This document shows, one piece after another, positions 7,464 through 16,492 of a stretch of 64,000 nucleotides of DNA. This DNA is from Sphingomonas alpina (GTDB lineage: Bacteria > Pseudomonadota > Alphaproteobacteria > Sphingomonadales > Sphingomonadaceae), in contig NZ_CP061038.1 of NCBI RefSeq assembly GCF_014490665.1, positions 1,054,001 to 1,118,000 on the forward strand, given 5' to 3'. The first letter of the stretch is position 1, and each line of letters begins with the position of its first letter. Below the pieces are notes generated by a model. The model saw only the letters and a list, made by a program, of their open reading frames with translations, made no database searches and was not told the DNA's origin. The translations under genes and the position numbers were made by a program.

Positions 7464-9410
7464 TCATTCGGCCGCGATACTGTGCGGCGCGGCAGGGCGC
7501 TCGACTGCCATCGCCGCTACGATGCCACGCTCGAGCGCCGCCATGGTGAAGGGCTTGCGCAGGACATGATGGCCGCCGAATTCCGCTTCGCTCGCCTCGC
7601 CCGCAAAGCCGGTCACGAACAATACCGCGACATGGCGATAGTCCGGAGCCAGTGCGGCAATCATCTCCGGCCCGGTCTGACCGGGCATCAGCACGTCCGA
7701 CATGATCAGGTCGATATGCCCCGTGCTCTGCAGCAGTGCGGGCGCGGCCAGCGGGTCGCCACAGGCGATCGCGCGGTGACCGAGCTCCTCCAGCGCGCCC
7801 ATCGTCGCGGCGAGCACGCGCTCATCGTCTTCGACCACCAGGATATCGAGCGCCAAGGGCGCCACGGGCTCGGGCACTGCTGCAATCTGCTCGGCTTTCG
7901 ATACGGAAGCGGTTGCGTCCCGCGGCAGATAAAGGGTCACGGTCGTGCCCTTGCCGGGTTCGGACTGCAGGCCGATTTCACCCTCGGCCTGACGCACGAA
8001 CGCGAAAATCTGGCTCAGGCCCAGGCCGGTACCCTTGCCCACCGGCTTGGTGGTGAAGAAGGGTTCGAACACGCGCTCCATCACTTCCGGCGTCATGCCG
8101 CAGCCCGTGTCGGACACTGCGATCGTGACATATTCGCCTGCCGGGCAGCGCCCGACCGCATGTTCGGCCAGTGCCGTGCCGGACGTGACAATGGTCAGCG
8201 TACCGCGACCCTCCATCGCGTCGCGCGCATTGACCGCGAGATTGAGAATGACATTTTCAAGCTGATGGCGATCGGCATGAGTCAGCCATCCCCGGCCGAT
8301 ATCGCGCGCGACCACCGTAATCGCGTCGCCAAGCGTACGGTCGAGCAGGTCGGACATGCCCGTGATCAGCTCGCCGGCCGCGATCGGCTCGAGGCGAAGC
8401 GATTCCTCGCGCGAGAAGGCGAGCAATTGCCGGGTCAGCGCGGCGGCACGGTTCGCGCCCTCCATCGCGCTTTCGATATGACGCAGTGCCGGGCTGGAAT
8501 GATTGTGCAATTGCCGCTTGGCGAGTTCCAGTCCACCGAGAACTACCGCAAGCATATTATTGAAATCATGCGCGATACCGCCGGTAAGTTGGCCCACGGC
8601 TTCCATCTTCTGGACCTGGCGGAGCTTGCCTTCCTGCTGGCGTAGTTCGGCGGTCGCCTGAGTCACCGCCTCTTCGAGTTCATGCGCGCGCTCGCGCTCG
8701 GCCTCGGCCTCGGCCCGGGCGCTGGCGCGCTGGCCGAGTGCTTCGACGGTCAGCCAGCCAAGTGCGATCGCGCCAAGCACGATCAAGATGCCGAATACCA
8801 CCAGCACCTTGGCAACGCTGTTCGATTGATCGACCGAGCGCATTGCCGCGCCGGTCCGGCGGTCGAGCAGCAGGCGTTCCTGGGCGATGATGCCGTCGAG
8901 CTGCTGGTTGATCTCGGTCAGCGAGATCGCCTTGCGCGCCTGATAATAGCGCGCGAGCGCCTGGTTGTTCTGGCCGTAATTGGTACTCAGCGCGGTCAGC
9001 GACAATTCGGCGCCGCGCGCATTATAGGCGCGGCGCAATGCGTCGATTCGCGCCTGTTGCGGGGGATTGTCATTGGTGACCTGGTCGAGCCGGGTGATCT
9101 GCTGCCCGGCCAATTGCCACTCGTCGAAATAGAGCCGCCCGAGCGACTTGTCGGCGCTGATCACGTAGCGGCCGAGCGACGCCTCGGACCGCGCGATCGT
9201 CCCCGACAAAGTGCGCGCCAGGATCATCACTTCATAGCTGTGCGACTGGGCGCGGATCGCCCGGTCGCGCTGGCGGTTCGCCTCGCCCAGGGTGACGATC
9301 AGCGCGACAAGCACGATCGCGCCCAGCAGCGCCACCACGACCAGCATGATGGTGCGCCAGGGTGTCGGCGGTTTTGCCGAAACCTCTATCTCGCCCTCGA
9401 TCCCACTCAT
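7464..9410 (-). CDS. Hybrid sensor histidine kinase with CHASE3-like sensor and receiver
   Basis: 648 residues from ATG 9410. Order: transmembrane helix (about 20-42), periplasmic helical sensor of CHASE3 type (about 45-200; NSYG/ARYY helices), second transmembrane helix (about 205-230), coiled coil rich in Ala/Glu (235-280), HisKA with phospho-acceptor His in GGIAHDFNNML (about 290), HATPase with NAVNARDAM and GKGTGLGLSQ, then a receiver domain with phospho-Asp in LIMSDVLMPG (about 590). Such kinases relay phosphate via their own receiver to an Hpt or act as a dead-end. No partner regulator is adjacent. It lies between spt and lptF on the same strand, so it may sense envelope state; that is inference. 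Confidence 0.88.
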   Translation of the reverse strand: MSGIEGEIEVSAKPPTPWRTIMLVVVALLGAIVLVALIVTLGEANRQRDRAIRAQSHSYEVMILARTLSGTIARSEASLGRYVISADKSLGRLYFDEWQLAGQQITRLDQVTNDNPPQQARIDALRRAYNARGAELSLTALSTNYGQNNQALARYYQARKAISLTEINQQLDGIIAQERLLLDRRTGAAMRSVDQSNSVAKVLVVFGILIVLGAIALGWLTVEALGQRASARAEAEAERERAHELEEAVTQATAELRQQEGKLRQVQKMEAVGQLTGGIAHDFNNMLAVVLGGLELAKRQLHNHSSPALRHIESAMEGANRAAALTRQLLAFSREESLRLEPIAAGELITGMSDLLDRTLGDAITVVARDIGRGWLTHADRHQLENVILNLAVNARDAMEGRGTLTIVTSGTALAEHAVGRCPAGEYVTIAVSDTGCGMTPEVMERVFEPFFTTKPVGKGTGLGLSQIFAFVRQAEGEIGLQSEPGKGTTVTLYLPRDATASVSKAEQIAAVPEPVAPLALDILVVEDDERVLAATMGALEELGHRAIACGDPLAAPALLQSTGHIDLIMSDVLMPGQTGPEMIAALAPDYRHVAVLFVTGFAGEASEAEFGGHHVLRKPFTMAALERGIVAAMAVERPAAPHSIAAE

Positions 9411-9461
9411 TACGTGCAAATCTACACTTTCACGCAACTCTAGGGAAGCCGCCGTTATCGT

Positions 9462-10724
9462 CTAGCGGATCACGCCCACGGCCTGGCCGGCTGCCTTGAA
9501 CATGCCGAGGATCGCATCGATTTGCTCGGTCGTATGTTCGGCGCAGAGCGAACAGCGCAGCAAATAGGTGCCGGCGGGCGTCGCTGGCGGGCGTGCCATG
9601 TTGACGTACAGGCCGCCGTGAAGCAGCGCCTGCCACATCGTCACCGCCTGCTCCTGATCCTCCAGGATCACCGCAATGATCGCGCTGTCGGGTTTTTCAG
9701 TGCCGAGCTTGAAACCCATCGCGGTCAGGCCGCCATGCAATTTACGAGCATTTTCCCATAGATGCTGGCGCTTGTTATGGGCGTAGCGCAGCTTGCGGAT
9801 CGACGCGGCGGCAGTGGCGACGACGGACGGCGGCAGTGAGGCCGTGAAGATATAGGGGCGGCAGGCGAGGCGGATCGCCTCGAACTTCGGGTGATTGGAG
9901 ACGCAGAAGCCGCCGACCGTTCCGACCGATTTGGAGAAGGTGCCGACGATGAAATCGACATCGCCTTCGCAGCCCTGCTCCTCATACACGCCGCGGCCAT
10001 TGGGGCCGTAAAAGCCCATCGAATGCGCCTCGTCGGACAGCACCATCGCGCCATGCTTCTTGGCAACCGCGACCATTTCCTTGAGCGGCGCGATATCGCC
10101 CAGCATCGAATAGACCCCCTCGAGCACGACCAGCTTGCCCGGCTCCTTGGGCAGGCGGCCGAGCCGTTTGTCGAGGTCCTCGACGCTGTTGTGGCGGAAA
10201 CGGACGATCTCGGCATTGCCCTGCTGGCAGCCGTCATAGATCGAGGCATGGCTGTCGGCGTCGAGGATGACATATTCGCCCTTGCCGGCGAGCGTCGAGA
10301 TCATGCCGAGATTGGCCATATAGCCGGTCGAGAAGACGATCGCTCCGGTCACGCCATAGAATTCGCGCAGCGCTTCCTCGACATCCATATGGTCGCGGAA
10401 CGTGCCGTTGAGCATGCGCGACCCGTTGGTGCCCGAGCCGAACTGGTCAAGCGCGTCCTTGCCCGCCTGGATCACGTCGGGATCGAAGGTCATGCCCATA
10501 TAATTATAGGTGCCGAGCAGGATCGTGTCCTTGCCGTTGATCACCGCTTCGGTCGGTGATTTCACCTTCTCCATCACGATCGCGAACGGATCGGTGACGC
10601 CGGTGTCGATCAGCGCCTGGCGTTCGGCGATCAGGCCGTCGAACTTCGACATCAGGTCGCGTTCCGGCGCGATCACGGCCGGATCGGCGGGCAGTTTCTC
10701 GGTGGTCTGGCCGGCATCGGTCAT
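9462..10724 (-). CDS. spt: Serine palmitoyltransferase
   Basis: 420 residues, the same length as the soluble Sphingomonas paucimobilis enzyme. It joins L-serine and an acyl thioester to give 3-ketosphinganine, the first step of sphingolipid synthesis. PLP alpha-oxoamine synthase fold. Counting from this ATG, the PLP lysine in GTFSKS is K265 and the ring-stacking histidine in DADSHAS is H159, the numbers known for the S. paucimobilis enzyme; D231 and H234 of SDEAHSMG are also in place. It starts 4 bases after an acyl carrier protein gene that probably supplies the acyl donor. Very secure. Confidence 0.96.
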   Translation of the reverse strand: MTDAGQTTEKLPADPAVIAPERDLMSKFDGLIAERQALIDTGVTDPFAIVMEKVKSPTEAVINGKDTILLGTYNYMGMTFDPDVIQAGKDALDQFGSGTNGSRMLNGTFRDHMDVEEALREFYGVTGAIVFSTGYMANLGMISTLAGKGEYVILDADSHASIYDGCQQGNAEIVRFRHNSVEDLDKRLGRLPKEPGKLVVLEGVYSMLGDIAPLKEMVAVAKKHGAMVLSDEAHSMGFYGPNGRGVYEEQGCEGDVDFIVGTFSKSVGTVGGFCVSNHPKFEAIRLACRPYIFTASLPPSVVATAAASIRKLRYAHNKRQHLWENARKLHGGLTAMGFKLGTEKPDSAIIAVILEDQEQAVTMWQALLHGGLYVNMARPPATPAGTYLLRCSLCAEHTTEQIDAILGMFKAAGQAVGVIR

Positions 10725-10728
10725 CGGG

Positions 10729-10971
10729 TCAGGCTTTCAGCTTCGCAACGGCATCGACGAGCTGGCCGACGGTCTCGATCTCGGCCTGCATGTTCATCGT
10801 GATGATGATTTCGAACTCGTCTTCGATCGCCGCGACGAAATCCATCACGGTCAGGCTGTCCCATTCGAGATCGCCCTGGAACGTCGTCGCGTCCGACAGT
10901 GCCGTGCCCTTTTTGTTGAACGGCTCGATCTGGGCGACGACGGTGTCGAAAATCTGGCTGCGGTCGCTCAT
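10729..10971 (-). CDS. acp: Acyl carrier protein dedicated to sphingolipid synthesis
   Basis: 80 residues from ATG 10971. It has an ACP four-helix signature with the 4'-phosphopantetheine serine in LEWDSLTVMDFV (about residue 39) and acidic helix II (AAIEDEFEI). It sits immediately upstream of spt (4-base gap), as in Caulobacter, where an ACP beside spt is needed for ceramide synthesis. It therefore probably presents the acyl chain to serine palmitoyltransferase instead of serving general fatty acid synthesis. A phosphopantetheinyl transferase is not in this window. Confidence 0.92.
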   Translation of the reverse strand: MSDRSQIFDTVVAQIEPFNKKGTALSDATTFQGDLEWDSLTVMDFVAAIEDEFEIIITMNMQAEIETVGQLVDAVAKLKA

Positions 10972-11050
10972 GATGTTCCTAACATGACATATCGGGTGTG
11001 ATGGATCGGCGCCATCCGTGACAAGCAAATGCGGCGGCTTTCCGGCGGTG

Positions 11051-11956
11051 TTATAGCAGTGAGTTGGCGCGATACCATGCCGCGGTCGCGGCAAGGCCCT
11101 GCGGTGTCGGGATCCGGGGCTGCCACAGGTCGGGTGACGGACGCCGCTCGGGATCGATTCGCCAGTCGGGATGGCTGAGATAGCCCACCCGGTCCGGCGT
11201 CAGCTTGGCCTTGTCGCGGCGAAGCAGCCGGTCGCCCCGCGCGGCGAGCGACAGCAGTGTCTTGGGCAGCGCCAGCGGCAGCACGCGCTGCCCGACCGCC
11301 GCACCGATCGCGCGAGCGAAGGCGTCATGCGTCCACCCGTCCTCGGCGCCGTCATCGGCTTCAAGGATGATCCGTCCAGGGTCGTGCGACACCAGAGCGA
11401 GCAGCAACCGGGCGAGATCGCTGACCTCGATCAGCGATATCTTGCCTGGTGGCGGAAGCAGTGCGATGCCGCGCTTCGCCACGCGAAACATGTCGAGCAT
11501 GTCCATATCGCCGGGACCATAAACGCCGGGCGGGCGAACGATCGTCCAGTCGAGGTCCGATTGCAGCACCTCCGCCTCGGCGCGTTCCTTCGAATGGCCA
11601 TAATTGGATAGCTGCGGTTCGCGCGCGGCGAGTGAGGAAACATGCACGAAGCGACGAATGCCGAGCGTCGCCGCCGCCGCGAGCATGTTCGCCGTCCCCT
11701 CGACATTGCCTCTGATGAAGCCGGCCGGTGTGGCCGCATTTACCACGCCGGCGACATGGACCACGGCATCCGCACCGGTCGCCAGTTGAAACAGCGCATC
11801 GGTATCTTCGAGTGATCCGGCGATCCAGGTCAGGCCGTCTCGCGCCGGCTGATCGCGGCGCGCAAGGGCACGCACCGGGTGCCCGGCGGCGAGCGCGAGG
11901 TCGATCAGCACCCCGCCGACAAAGCCGGTCCCGCCGGTGATCGCGATGATGCTCAT
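11051..11956 (-). CDS. NAD(P)-dependent extended SDR, CerR-like reductase
   Basis: 301 residues with an N-terminal Rossmann motif TGGTGFVGG (residues 7-15), the catalytic YxxxK (YGHSK, about 143-147) and a Ser in HVSSLAAR upstream of it. In Caulobacter the corresponding gene next to spt and acp (cerR) reduces the keto group of the sphingolipid precursor. Position next to acp-spt on the same strand (79-base gap) supports the same role here. Its start codon overlaps the proB stop (ATGA), so it is co-transcribed with proB. An alternative is a general NAD-dependent epimerase, but the context favours the sphingolipid role. Confidence 0.82.
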   Translation of the reverse strand: MSIIAITGGTGFVGGVLIDLALAAGHPVRALARRDQPARDGLTWIAGSLEDTDALFQLATGADAVVHVAGVVNAATPAGFIRGNVEGTANMLAAAATLGIRRFVHVSSLAAREPQLSNYGHSKERAEAEVLQSDLDWTIVRPPGVYGPGDMDMLDMFRVAKRGIALLPPPGKISLIEVSDLARLLLALVSHDPGRIILEADDGAEDGWTHDAFARAIGAAVGQRVLPLALPKTLLSLAARGDRLLRRDKAKLTPDRVGYLSHPDWRIDPERRPSPDLWQPRIPTPQGLAATAAWYRANSLL

Positions 11957-13059
11957 AGCAGCGCCATATGGTTGCGATGAACCAGCGCGGCGCGCGGCGC
12001 ATAGCCGAGGATCGCGCCAAGCTCGTCACTGCGCTTGCCGGTAATGCGAACCGCATCGGCCGCGTCATATTCGCTCAGACCGCGCGCGAAGGGTGCGCCA
12101 TCGGGGCCGGAGATGGCGATCAGGTCGCCACGCGCGAAGCTGCCCTCGATTCGCGTCGCTCCCGCTGCGAGCAGGCTCTTTCCGCCCGCCAACGCCTTGG
12201 CCGCACCCGCATCGATATGGATCATGCCCTTCGCGGTCAGTCCGCCGGCGAGCCATGCCTTGCGTGCCGGGGCGCTTTTCTCCGCGACGAACAAGGTATG
12301 TCGCGCTTCGCTCGACAGCGGGCGATCGACGCGCCCGCTCGCAATTGCAAGGTGCGCGCCCGCCGCGTTGGCGATGCGGGCCGCGGCAATCTTGGAAACC
12401 ATGCCCCCCGACCCCATGCCCGAAGCGGAGCCACGATCGGCCATTGCCTCGATCGCCGCATCGATCCGTTCGACTCGCGCAATATGAACGGCGCCGGGGA
12501 GGGCGGGATTGCGGTCGTACAGCCCGTCGATATCCGACAACAGCACCACGCCCTGTGCGCCGGCGGCTTGCGCGACACGTGCCGCGAGCCGGTCATTGTC
12601 GCCAAAACGGATCTCCTCGGTCGCGACGCTGTCATTCTCGTTGAGGATCGGCACGACCTTGAGGCCCAGCAGCCGATCGAGCGTGGCAGCGGCATTGAGG
12701 TAGCGACGGCGATCCTCGAGGTCATCCAGTGTTACCAGCATCTGCGCCGCGGTCAGCCCTTCGGCGCCAAGCATTTCGGCCCAGACCTGGCTGAGCGCGA
12801 TTTGCCCCACGGCGGCCGCGGCCTGCGCGTCTTCAAGGCTCGCGCGTCCGCCCTTGGTGAGCTTCAACCGTCGCGCGCCAAGCGCGATCGCCCCCGACGA
12901 CACGACTGCGATCTGCTGCCCGGCGCCGACACGCTCGGCAATATCGGCGGCAATACCCGCGAGCCAGTCCCGCCGTACCCCGCCATCGGGGTCGACCAGC
13001 AGCGCCGACCCGATCTTGACGGTCAGCCTGGGGCAGGAAAGGGGCGGGAAGAGAGTCAT
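11953..13059 (-). CDS. proB: Glutamate 5-kinase
   Basis: 368 residues. It phosphorylates L-glutamate to glutamyl-5-phosphate, the first step of proline synthesis. The amino-acid kinase domain (about 1-250) shows the ATP/substrate motifs VKIGSALL, VVSSGAIALGARRL, NENDSVATEEIRFGDNDRLAA and SGMGSGGMVSK. A C-terminal PUA domain (about 275-355; GSFARGDLIAISG) is present, as in full-length enterobacterial enzymes. It is 105 bases downstream of obgE on the same strand and coupled by overlap to the CerR-like gene. proA is not in the window. Confidence 0.95.
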   Translation of the reverse strand: MTLFPPLSCPRLTVKIGSALLVDPDGGVRRDWLAGIAADIAERVGAGQQIAVVSSGAIALGARRLKLTKGGRASLEDAQAAAAVGQIALSQVWAEMLGAEGLTAAQMLVTLDDLEDRRRYLNAAATLDRLLGLKVVPILNENDSVATEEIRFGDNDRLAARVAQAAGAQGVVLLSDIDGLYDRNPALPGAVHIARVERIDAAIEAMADRGSASGMGSGGMVSKIAAARIANAAGAHLAIASGRVDRPLSSEARHTLFVAEKSAPARKAWLAGGLTAKGMIHIDAGAAKALAGGKSLLAAGATRIEGSFARGDLIAISGPDGAPFARGLSEYDAADAVRITGKRSDELGAILGYAPRAALVHRNHMALL

Positions 13060-13163
13060 CGGCGTGCGTTAGCGTGCCGTCACCTCCGCGCCAATGCGCA
13101 ACTTCGTGATCCGCGCCTCGGTATCAGGCCATCAGCGATTCGACCGCGAACGCGTCGGCGTCG

Positions 13164-14210
13164 TCACAATGGCGACCATTCGATGGCATCCTCGCCTTCA
13201 TCGTCCTCGCCGACCCGGCCCGGACCCGGTCCGATCACTTCCAGTAGCTTGTCGAGCACCCAGTCGACGCCGGTGCCGGCGGCGCCCGAGATTGGAATCA
13301 CTTCCGCACCGCTTGCTTCCTCGAGTTCAGCCGACAGGGCGGCGATCAACTCGTCATCGAGCGTATCGATCTTGTTGAGTGCGACGACCACCGGCTTGTC
13401 GATCAGCCCGCCGCCATAGGCTTCGAGTTCGTCGCGGACGATGCGATAGCTTTCCGCGACATCCTTGTCGTTCGCGTCGACCAGATGCAGCAGCACCTGG
13501 CAGCGCTCGATATGCCCCAGAAAACGGTCGCCGATCCCGGCGCCGTCGGCTGCGCCCTCGATCAGGCCTGGGATGTCGGCAACGACGAACTCGTTATGTT
13601 TGTGGCGCACCACGCCCAGTTGCGGGCGGGTGGTGGTGAAGGCATAGGCCGCAACCTTGGCCTGAGCGTTGGTGACCGCGTTGATGAAGGTCGATTTGCC
13701 CGCATTGGGCATGCCGACCAGCCCGGCATCCGCAAGGAGCTTCAGCCGCAACCAGACCCACATCTCATCACCCGGCCAGCCGGTGCCGTGCTGGCGCGGT
13801 GTACGGTTGGTCGATGTCTTGTAGCTGGCATTGCCGCGTCCACCATCGCCGCCGCGCAGGAACACGACGCGTTCACCGGGTGCGGTGAAGTCGGCCAGTA
13901 CCTGCTCCTTGTCTTCGGACAGGACCTGAGTGCCGACCGGGACGCGGATGATGATGTCATCGCCGCCGCCGCCGGTCATGTTCTGGCCCGATCCGCCCGC
14001 GCCGCGCGGGGCGCGGAAATGCTGGGTATAACGGAAATCGATCAGCGTGTTCAGCCCGGCAACCGCTTCGAAGATGATATCGCCGCCTTTGCCGCCATTG
14101 CCGCCATTGGGGCCGCCATATTCGATGAACTTTTCACGTCGGAACGCAACGGCGCCGGCGCCGCCCGCGCCCGATCGGACGAAGATCTTTGCTTGGTCGA
14201 GAAAATGCAT
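13164..14210 (-). CDS. obgE: Obg family GTPase
   Basis: 348 residues. An essential GTPase that associates with the 50S ribosomal subunit. It starts with the glycine-rich Obg fold (about 1-157; FRREKFIEYGGPNGGNGG), then the G domain with G1 GMPNAGKST (about 166-174), G3 DIPGLIEGA and G4 NKID, and a short acidic tail. Obg is commonly encoded near rplU/rpmA and proB in alphaproteobacteria, as here (rpmA is 2.3 kb upstream). Assignment secure. Confidence 0.96.
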   Translation of the reverse strand: MHFLDQAKIFVRSGAGGAGAVAFRREKFIEYGGPNGGNGGKGGDIIFEAVAGLNTLIDFRYTQHFRAPRGAGGSGQNMTGGGGDDIIIRVPVGTQVLSEDKEQVLADFTAPGERVVFLRGGDGGRGNASYKTSTNRTPRQHGTGWPGDEMWVWLRLKLLADAGLVGMPNAGKSTFINAVTNAQAKVAAYAFTTTRPQLGVVRHKHNEFVVADIPGLIEGAADGAGIGDRFLGHIERCQVLLHLVDANDKDVAESYRIVRDELEAYGGGLIDKPVVVALNKIDTLDDELIAALSAELEEASGAEVIPISGAAGTGVDWVLDKLLEVIGPGPGRVGEDDEGEDAIEWSPL

Positions 14211-14256
14211 GGGCGCCCCTTAGCTCGAAAGGCGCACAATCGCCAGCTTGGCGACG

Positions 14257-14844
14257 TCAGGCGACCGGAACGCCCGTGTGCGAGGCGATCAGCGCCTTCA
14301 CAGCCAGCTCGCGAGCCGCCGTCCGAGGCAGGCCCAGCGCCTTCGCCATCGGTCCGCCGAGCAGCGCGTCGCCGAGCGCGGTCAGCACCAACTGCAGCGT
14401 TTCTTCATGGATCGACGGGCCGGGGTGGGTATGATCTTCAGCCAGGTCGTCGACCAGGCGATGGATTGCCTCGAGGATCGGGTCGAGCGCATCTTCGTTG
14501 CCGGTCAGGATCATCCAGCTCGCCATCGCGCCGGCGCCGCGTGCAAAGGCATCGAAGGTCATGTCGACGACTTCGCGCGGATTCTGATCGCTGGCGCGGG
14601 CGCGCTTTGCTGCCTCGCCGATCTGGGCGGTGATCGTACCCGCAAGGTGCGCGATCAGCGCCTTTTGCAGGTCGGCCGCCGAGCCGAAATGATGCAGCAG
14701 ATTGGCATGTGTTCGCCCGATCCGTGCCGCAACCGCCTTGAGCGTGACCGCCTGGGGTCCTGCCTCGACGAGTAGCGCACGCGCGGCCTCGATCGCGGCG
14801 TCGCGTGATTCTTCCGGGCTGAGGCGTCTGCGAGTTATTGACAC
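14257..14844 (-). CDS. TetR family transcriptional regulator
   Basis: 195 residues from a GTG at 14844. The N-terminal helix-turn-helix spans about residues 10-55 (SRDAAIEAARALLVEAGPQ...IGRTHANLLHHFG), followed by an all-helical ligand/dimer domain. It is transcribed away from the metal-dependent hydrolase gene across 67 bases. Two direct copies of ATTGACA (14837-14843 and 14862-14868, 25 bases apart) flank this interval and could be its operator or overlapping -35 elements. It probably controls itself and the divergent gene; the ligand is unknown. Confidence 0.85.
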   Translation of the reverse strand: MSITRRRLSPEESRDAAIEAARALLVEAGPQAVTLKAVAARIGRTHANLLHHFGSAADLQKALIAHLAGTITAQIGEAAKRARASDQNPREVVDMTFDAFARGAGAMASWMILTGNEDALDPILEAIHRLVDDLAEDHTHPGPSIHEETLQLVLTALGDALLGGPMAKALGLPRTAARELAVKALIASHTGVPVA

Positions 14845-14911
14845 GAGTGTAGATATGTCCTATTGACAGTGATGTAAGTTGAACCGTCGACATTCCTGTT
14901 TGGAGGTTTTC

Positions 14912-15772
14912 GTGGCGAAAGCAACAACTCCCGCCGATCTGACCATCACGCCGCGCGATCTGCGCTTCGGTCGCGGTCGATCGATCAAGCGCTGGTGGCT
15001 CAACAACGACCCGTTCGCCACGGCCTTTTACAATGCCCTGTCGGTCACCTTTCCCAAGGGCGAGGGGTTCTTCGTCGACAGCGTGCGCAACTTTCGCGAC
15101 GGCGCGTCGCCGCGGCTTACCGCGGAGATTCAGGCCTTCATTAAGCAGGAAGTGATCCACACCCGCGAGCATGTCGCCTTCAATCGGCACGTCACCGACC
15201 AGGGATATGATGTGTCGAAGCTCGAACGGCATATCGATGAAGCCCTGGCGATGACCAAGGGGCGTCCGGCGATCGCCAGCCTTGCCGCGACCATGGCGCT
15301 CGAGCATTTCACCGCGATGCTGGCGCACGAGCTGATCGCCAATCCGCGACATCTGGCCGGCGGTGACGAGCAGGCGGCCGCGCTGTGGCGCTGGCACGCC
15401 GCGGAGGAGATCGAGCATAAGGGTGTCGCCTATGACACCTGGCTCCATGCGACGAGGGATTGGTCGCGCTTGAGGCGTTGGTACATCAAGGCGCTCGTCA
15501 TGCTCGGCACCACGTTCAAATTCTTCGAAGGCCGGTATCGCGGCATGCTCGAACTGCTGCGTCAGGACGGCATCACGGGCTGGCGCGCGCATCGCGGGAT
15601 CATCTGGTATGCGCTGGGCCGCCCCGGCATGGCGCGCAAGATCCTCGGCGCGTGGTTGTCCTTTTTCCTGCCCGGCTTTCACCCATGGAATCATGACGAT
15701 CGCAAGCTGATAGCGCTCGCCGAAAGCGATTATGCCGACGCAATATTGCCGCGCCAAGCCGTAGCGGCCTGA
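14912..15772 (+). CDS. Predicted metal-dependent hydrolase (PF10118 type)
   Basis: 286 residues from GTG 14912, chosen because GGAGG lies 9 bases upstream; a TTG at 14879 in the same frame lacks a ribosome site. The PF10118-type helical domain (about 20-260) shows conserved Glu/His pairs suitable for a metal site: FIKQEVIHTREH, LEHFTAMLAHELI and WHAAEEIEHKGVAYD. The pattern resembles di-iron carboxylate proteins, so an oxygenase-like activity is possible; the family name is only predictive. Divergent TetR control is likely. Its stop codon sits within a hairpin shared with the convergent GNAT gene. Confidence 0.82.
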   Translation: MAKATTPADLTITPRDLRFGRGRSIKRWWLNNDPFATAFYNALSVTFPKGEGFFVDSVRNFRDGASPRLTAEIQAFIKQEVIHTREHVAFNRHVTDQGYDVSKLERHIDEALAMTKGRPAIASLAATMALEHFTAMLAHELIANPRHLAGGDEQAAALWRWHAAEEIEHKGVAYDTWLHATRDWSRLRRWYIKALVMLGTTFKFFEGRYRGMLELLRQDGITGWRAHRGIIWYALGRPGMARKILGAWLSFFLPGFHPWNHDDRKLIALAESDYADAILPRQAVAA

Positions 15773-15790
15773 TCGGGGATCAGGCCGCTA
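15762..15790. terminator. Hairpin spanning both convergent stop codons
   Basis: A perfect 13-bp stem (15762-15774 with 15778-15790) and a GGG loop lie exactly across the end of the hydrolase gene (TGA 15770-15772) and of the opposing GNAT gene (stop at 15780). No T-run follows on either side. It probably separates the two convergent transcripts. Confidence 0.6.
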
Positions 15791-16325
15791 GGCACATGTC
15801 CGCGCCTCGGTCGTCTTCGCTCAGGTCGCGCTCCATCTTGACGCTCGCCACCTCGCGCCCGCGAGCGAGGCAGAAGAGGGGCGCCCGCCCGATTTCGCGG
15901 AAGCCAAGCTTGTGCAGCACCTGGCCCGATGCCGGGTTGTCGACGAAATGGCCCGAGGTCAGCCGCTTCAGTCCCAGCGCATGCCGCGCCATGTGCAGCA
16001 CGGCACGCCCGGCTTCGGTCGCGTAACCGCGTCCCCAGGCATCCGGCGTCAGCCAGTAGCCGAGGTTGAACAGCCCGTTCTCTTCTTCGTGCAGGCCGAT
16101 GCCGCCGACGATGCCATGGCCATGCTCATGGCTGACGATGACGAATTCCGTGCTGGTGGCGGTGCGCGGTCGTGCCAGCCAGTCGGCGGCATGATCCTGG
16201 TGATAGGGCCAGGGCACGCGGGCAAGCTTCATCGCCACGCTTTCATGGGCGATGGCCTGGGCCAGTTCGGGGGCTTCTTCCGGCCAGCCGGGCCGCAGCG
16301 TCAATCTCTTGGTCCGAGCGAACAT
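15780..16325 (-). CDS. GNAT family N-acetyltransferase (RimJ/RimL-like)
   Basis: 181 residues. Starts FARTKRLTLRPGWPEEA, a typical RimJ/RimL beginning, with the acetyl-CoA-binding segment around YWLTPDAWGRGYATEAGRAVL (about 85-105) and a C-terminal NPASGQVLHKLGFREIG motif. The family acetylates protein N-termini or small amines; the substrate is not predictable. It lies downstream of rpmA on the same strand but after a strong terminator, so it probably has its own promoter. Confidence 0.85.
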   Translation of the reverse strand: MFARTKRLTLRPGWPEEAPELAQAIAHESVAMKLARVPWPYHQDHAADWLARPRTATSTEFVIVSHEHGHGIVGGIGLHEEENGLFNLGYWLTPDAWGRGYATEAGRAVLHMARHALGLKRLTSGHFVDNPASGQVLHKLGFREIGRAPLFCLARGREVASVKMERDLSEDDRGADMCLAA

Positions 16326-16402
16326 CGATACTCTCCTCGTCGCGCCGCCGCTGCCACGTCTGCGTGACGTGCCAGCGACAATGGTTGGGGAGGGAGCATG
16401 AA

Positions 16403-16434
16403 AAAAGGGAGGCGGGGCGACCCGTCTCCCTTTT
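16403..16434. terminator. Bidirectional Rho-independent terminator after rpmA
   Basis: AAAAGGGAG and CTCCCTTTT arms, extended inward by GCGGG/CCCGT pairing, give a stem of about 14 bp (one G-T pair) flanked by A- and T-runs, so it can act on both strands. It lies about 60 bases past the rpmA stop. A second, tighter hairpin (GGGCAACC/GGTTGCCC, 16470-16485) lies between it and rpmA. Confidence 0.8.
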
Positions 16435-16492
16435 CAAGGTTTCCTGTCGGAAACCCGGGTCGCCCTGCTGGGCAACCCGATCGGTTGCCCGT

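Noticed and set aside
11968..13419. 483-codon plus-strand frame opposite proB
   Set aside because: proB motifs on the minus strand are unambiguous; the frame is a GC-skew shadow.
14837..14868. Firm TetR operator from the two ATTGACA repeats
   Set aside because: The copies are direct, not palindromic, and could equally be -35 elements; mentioned only as a possibility in the regulator entry.
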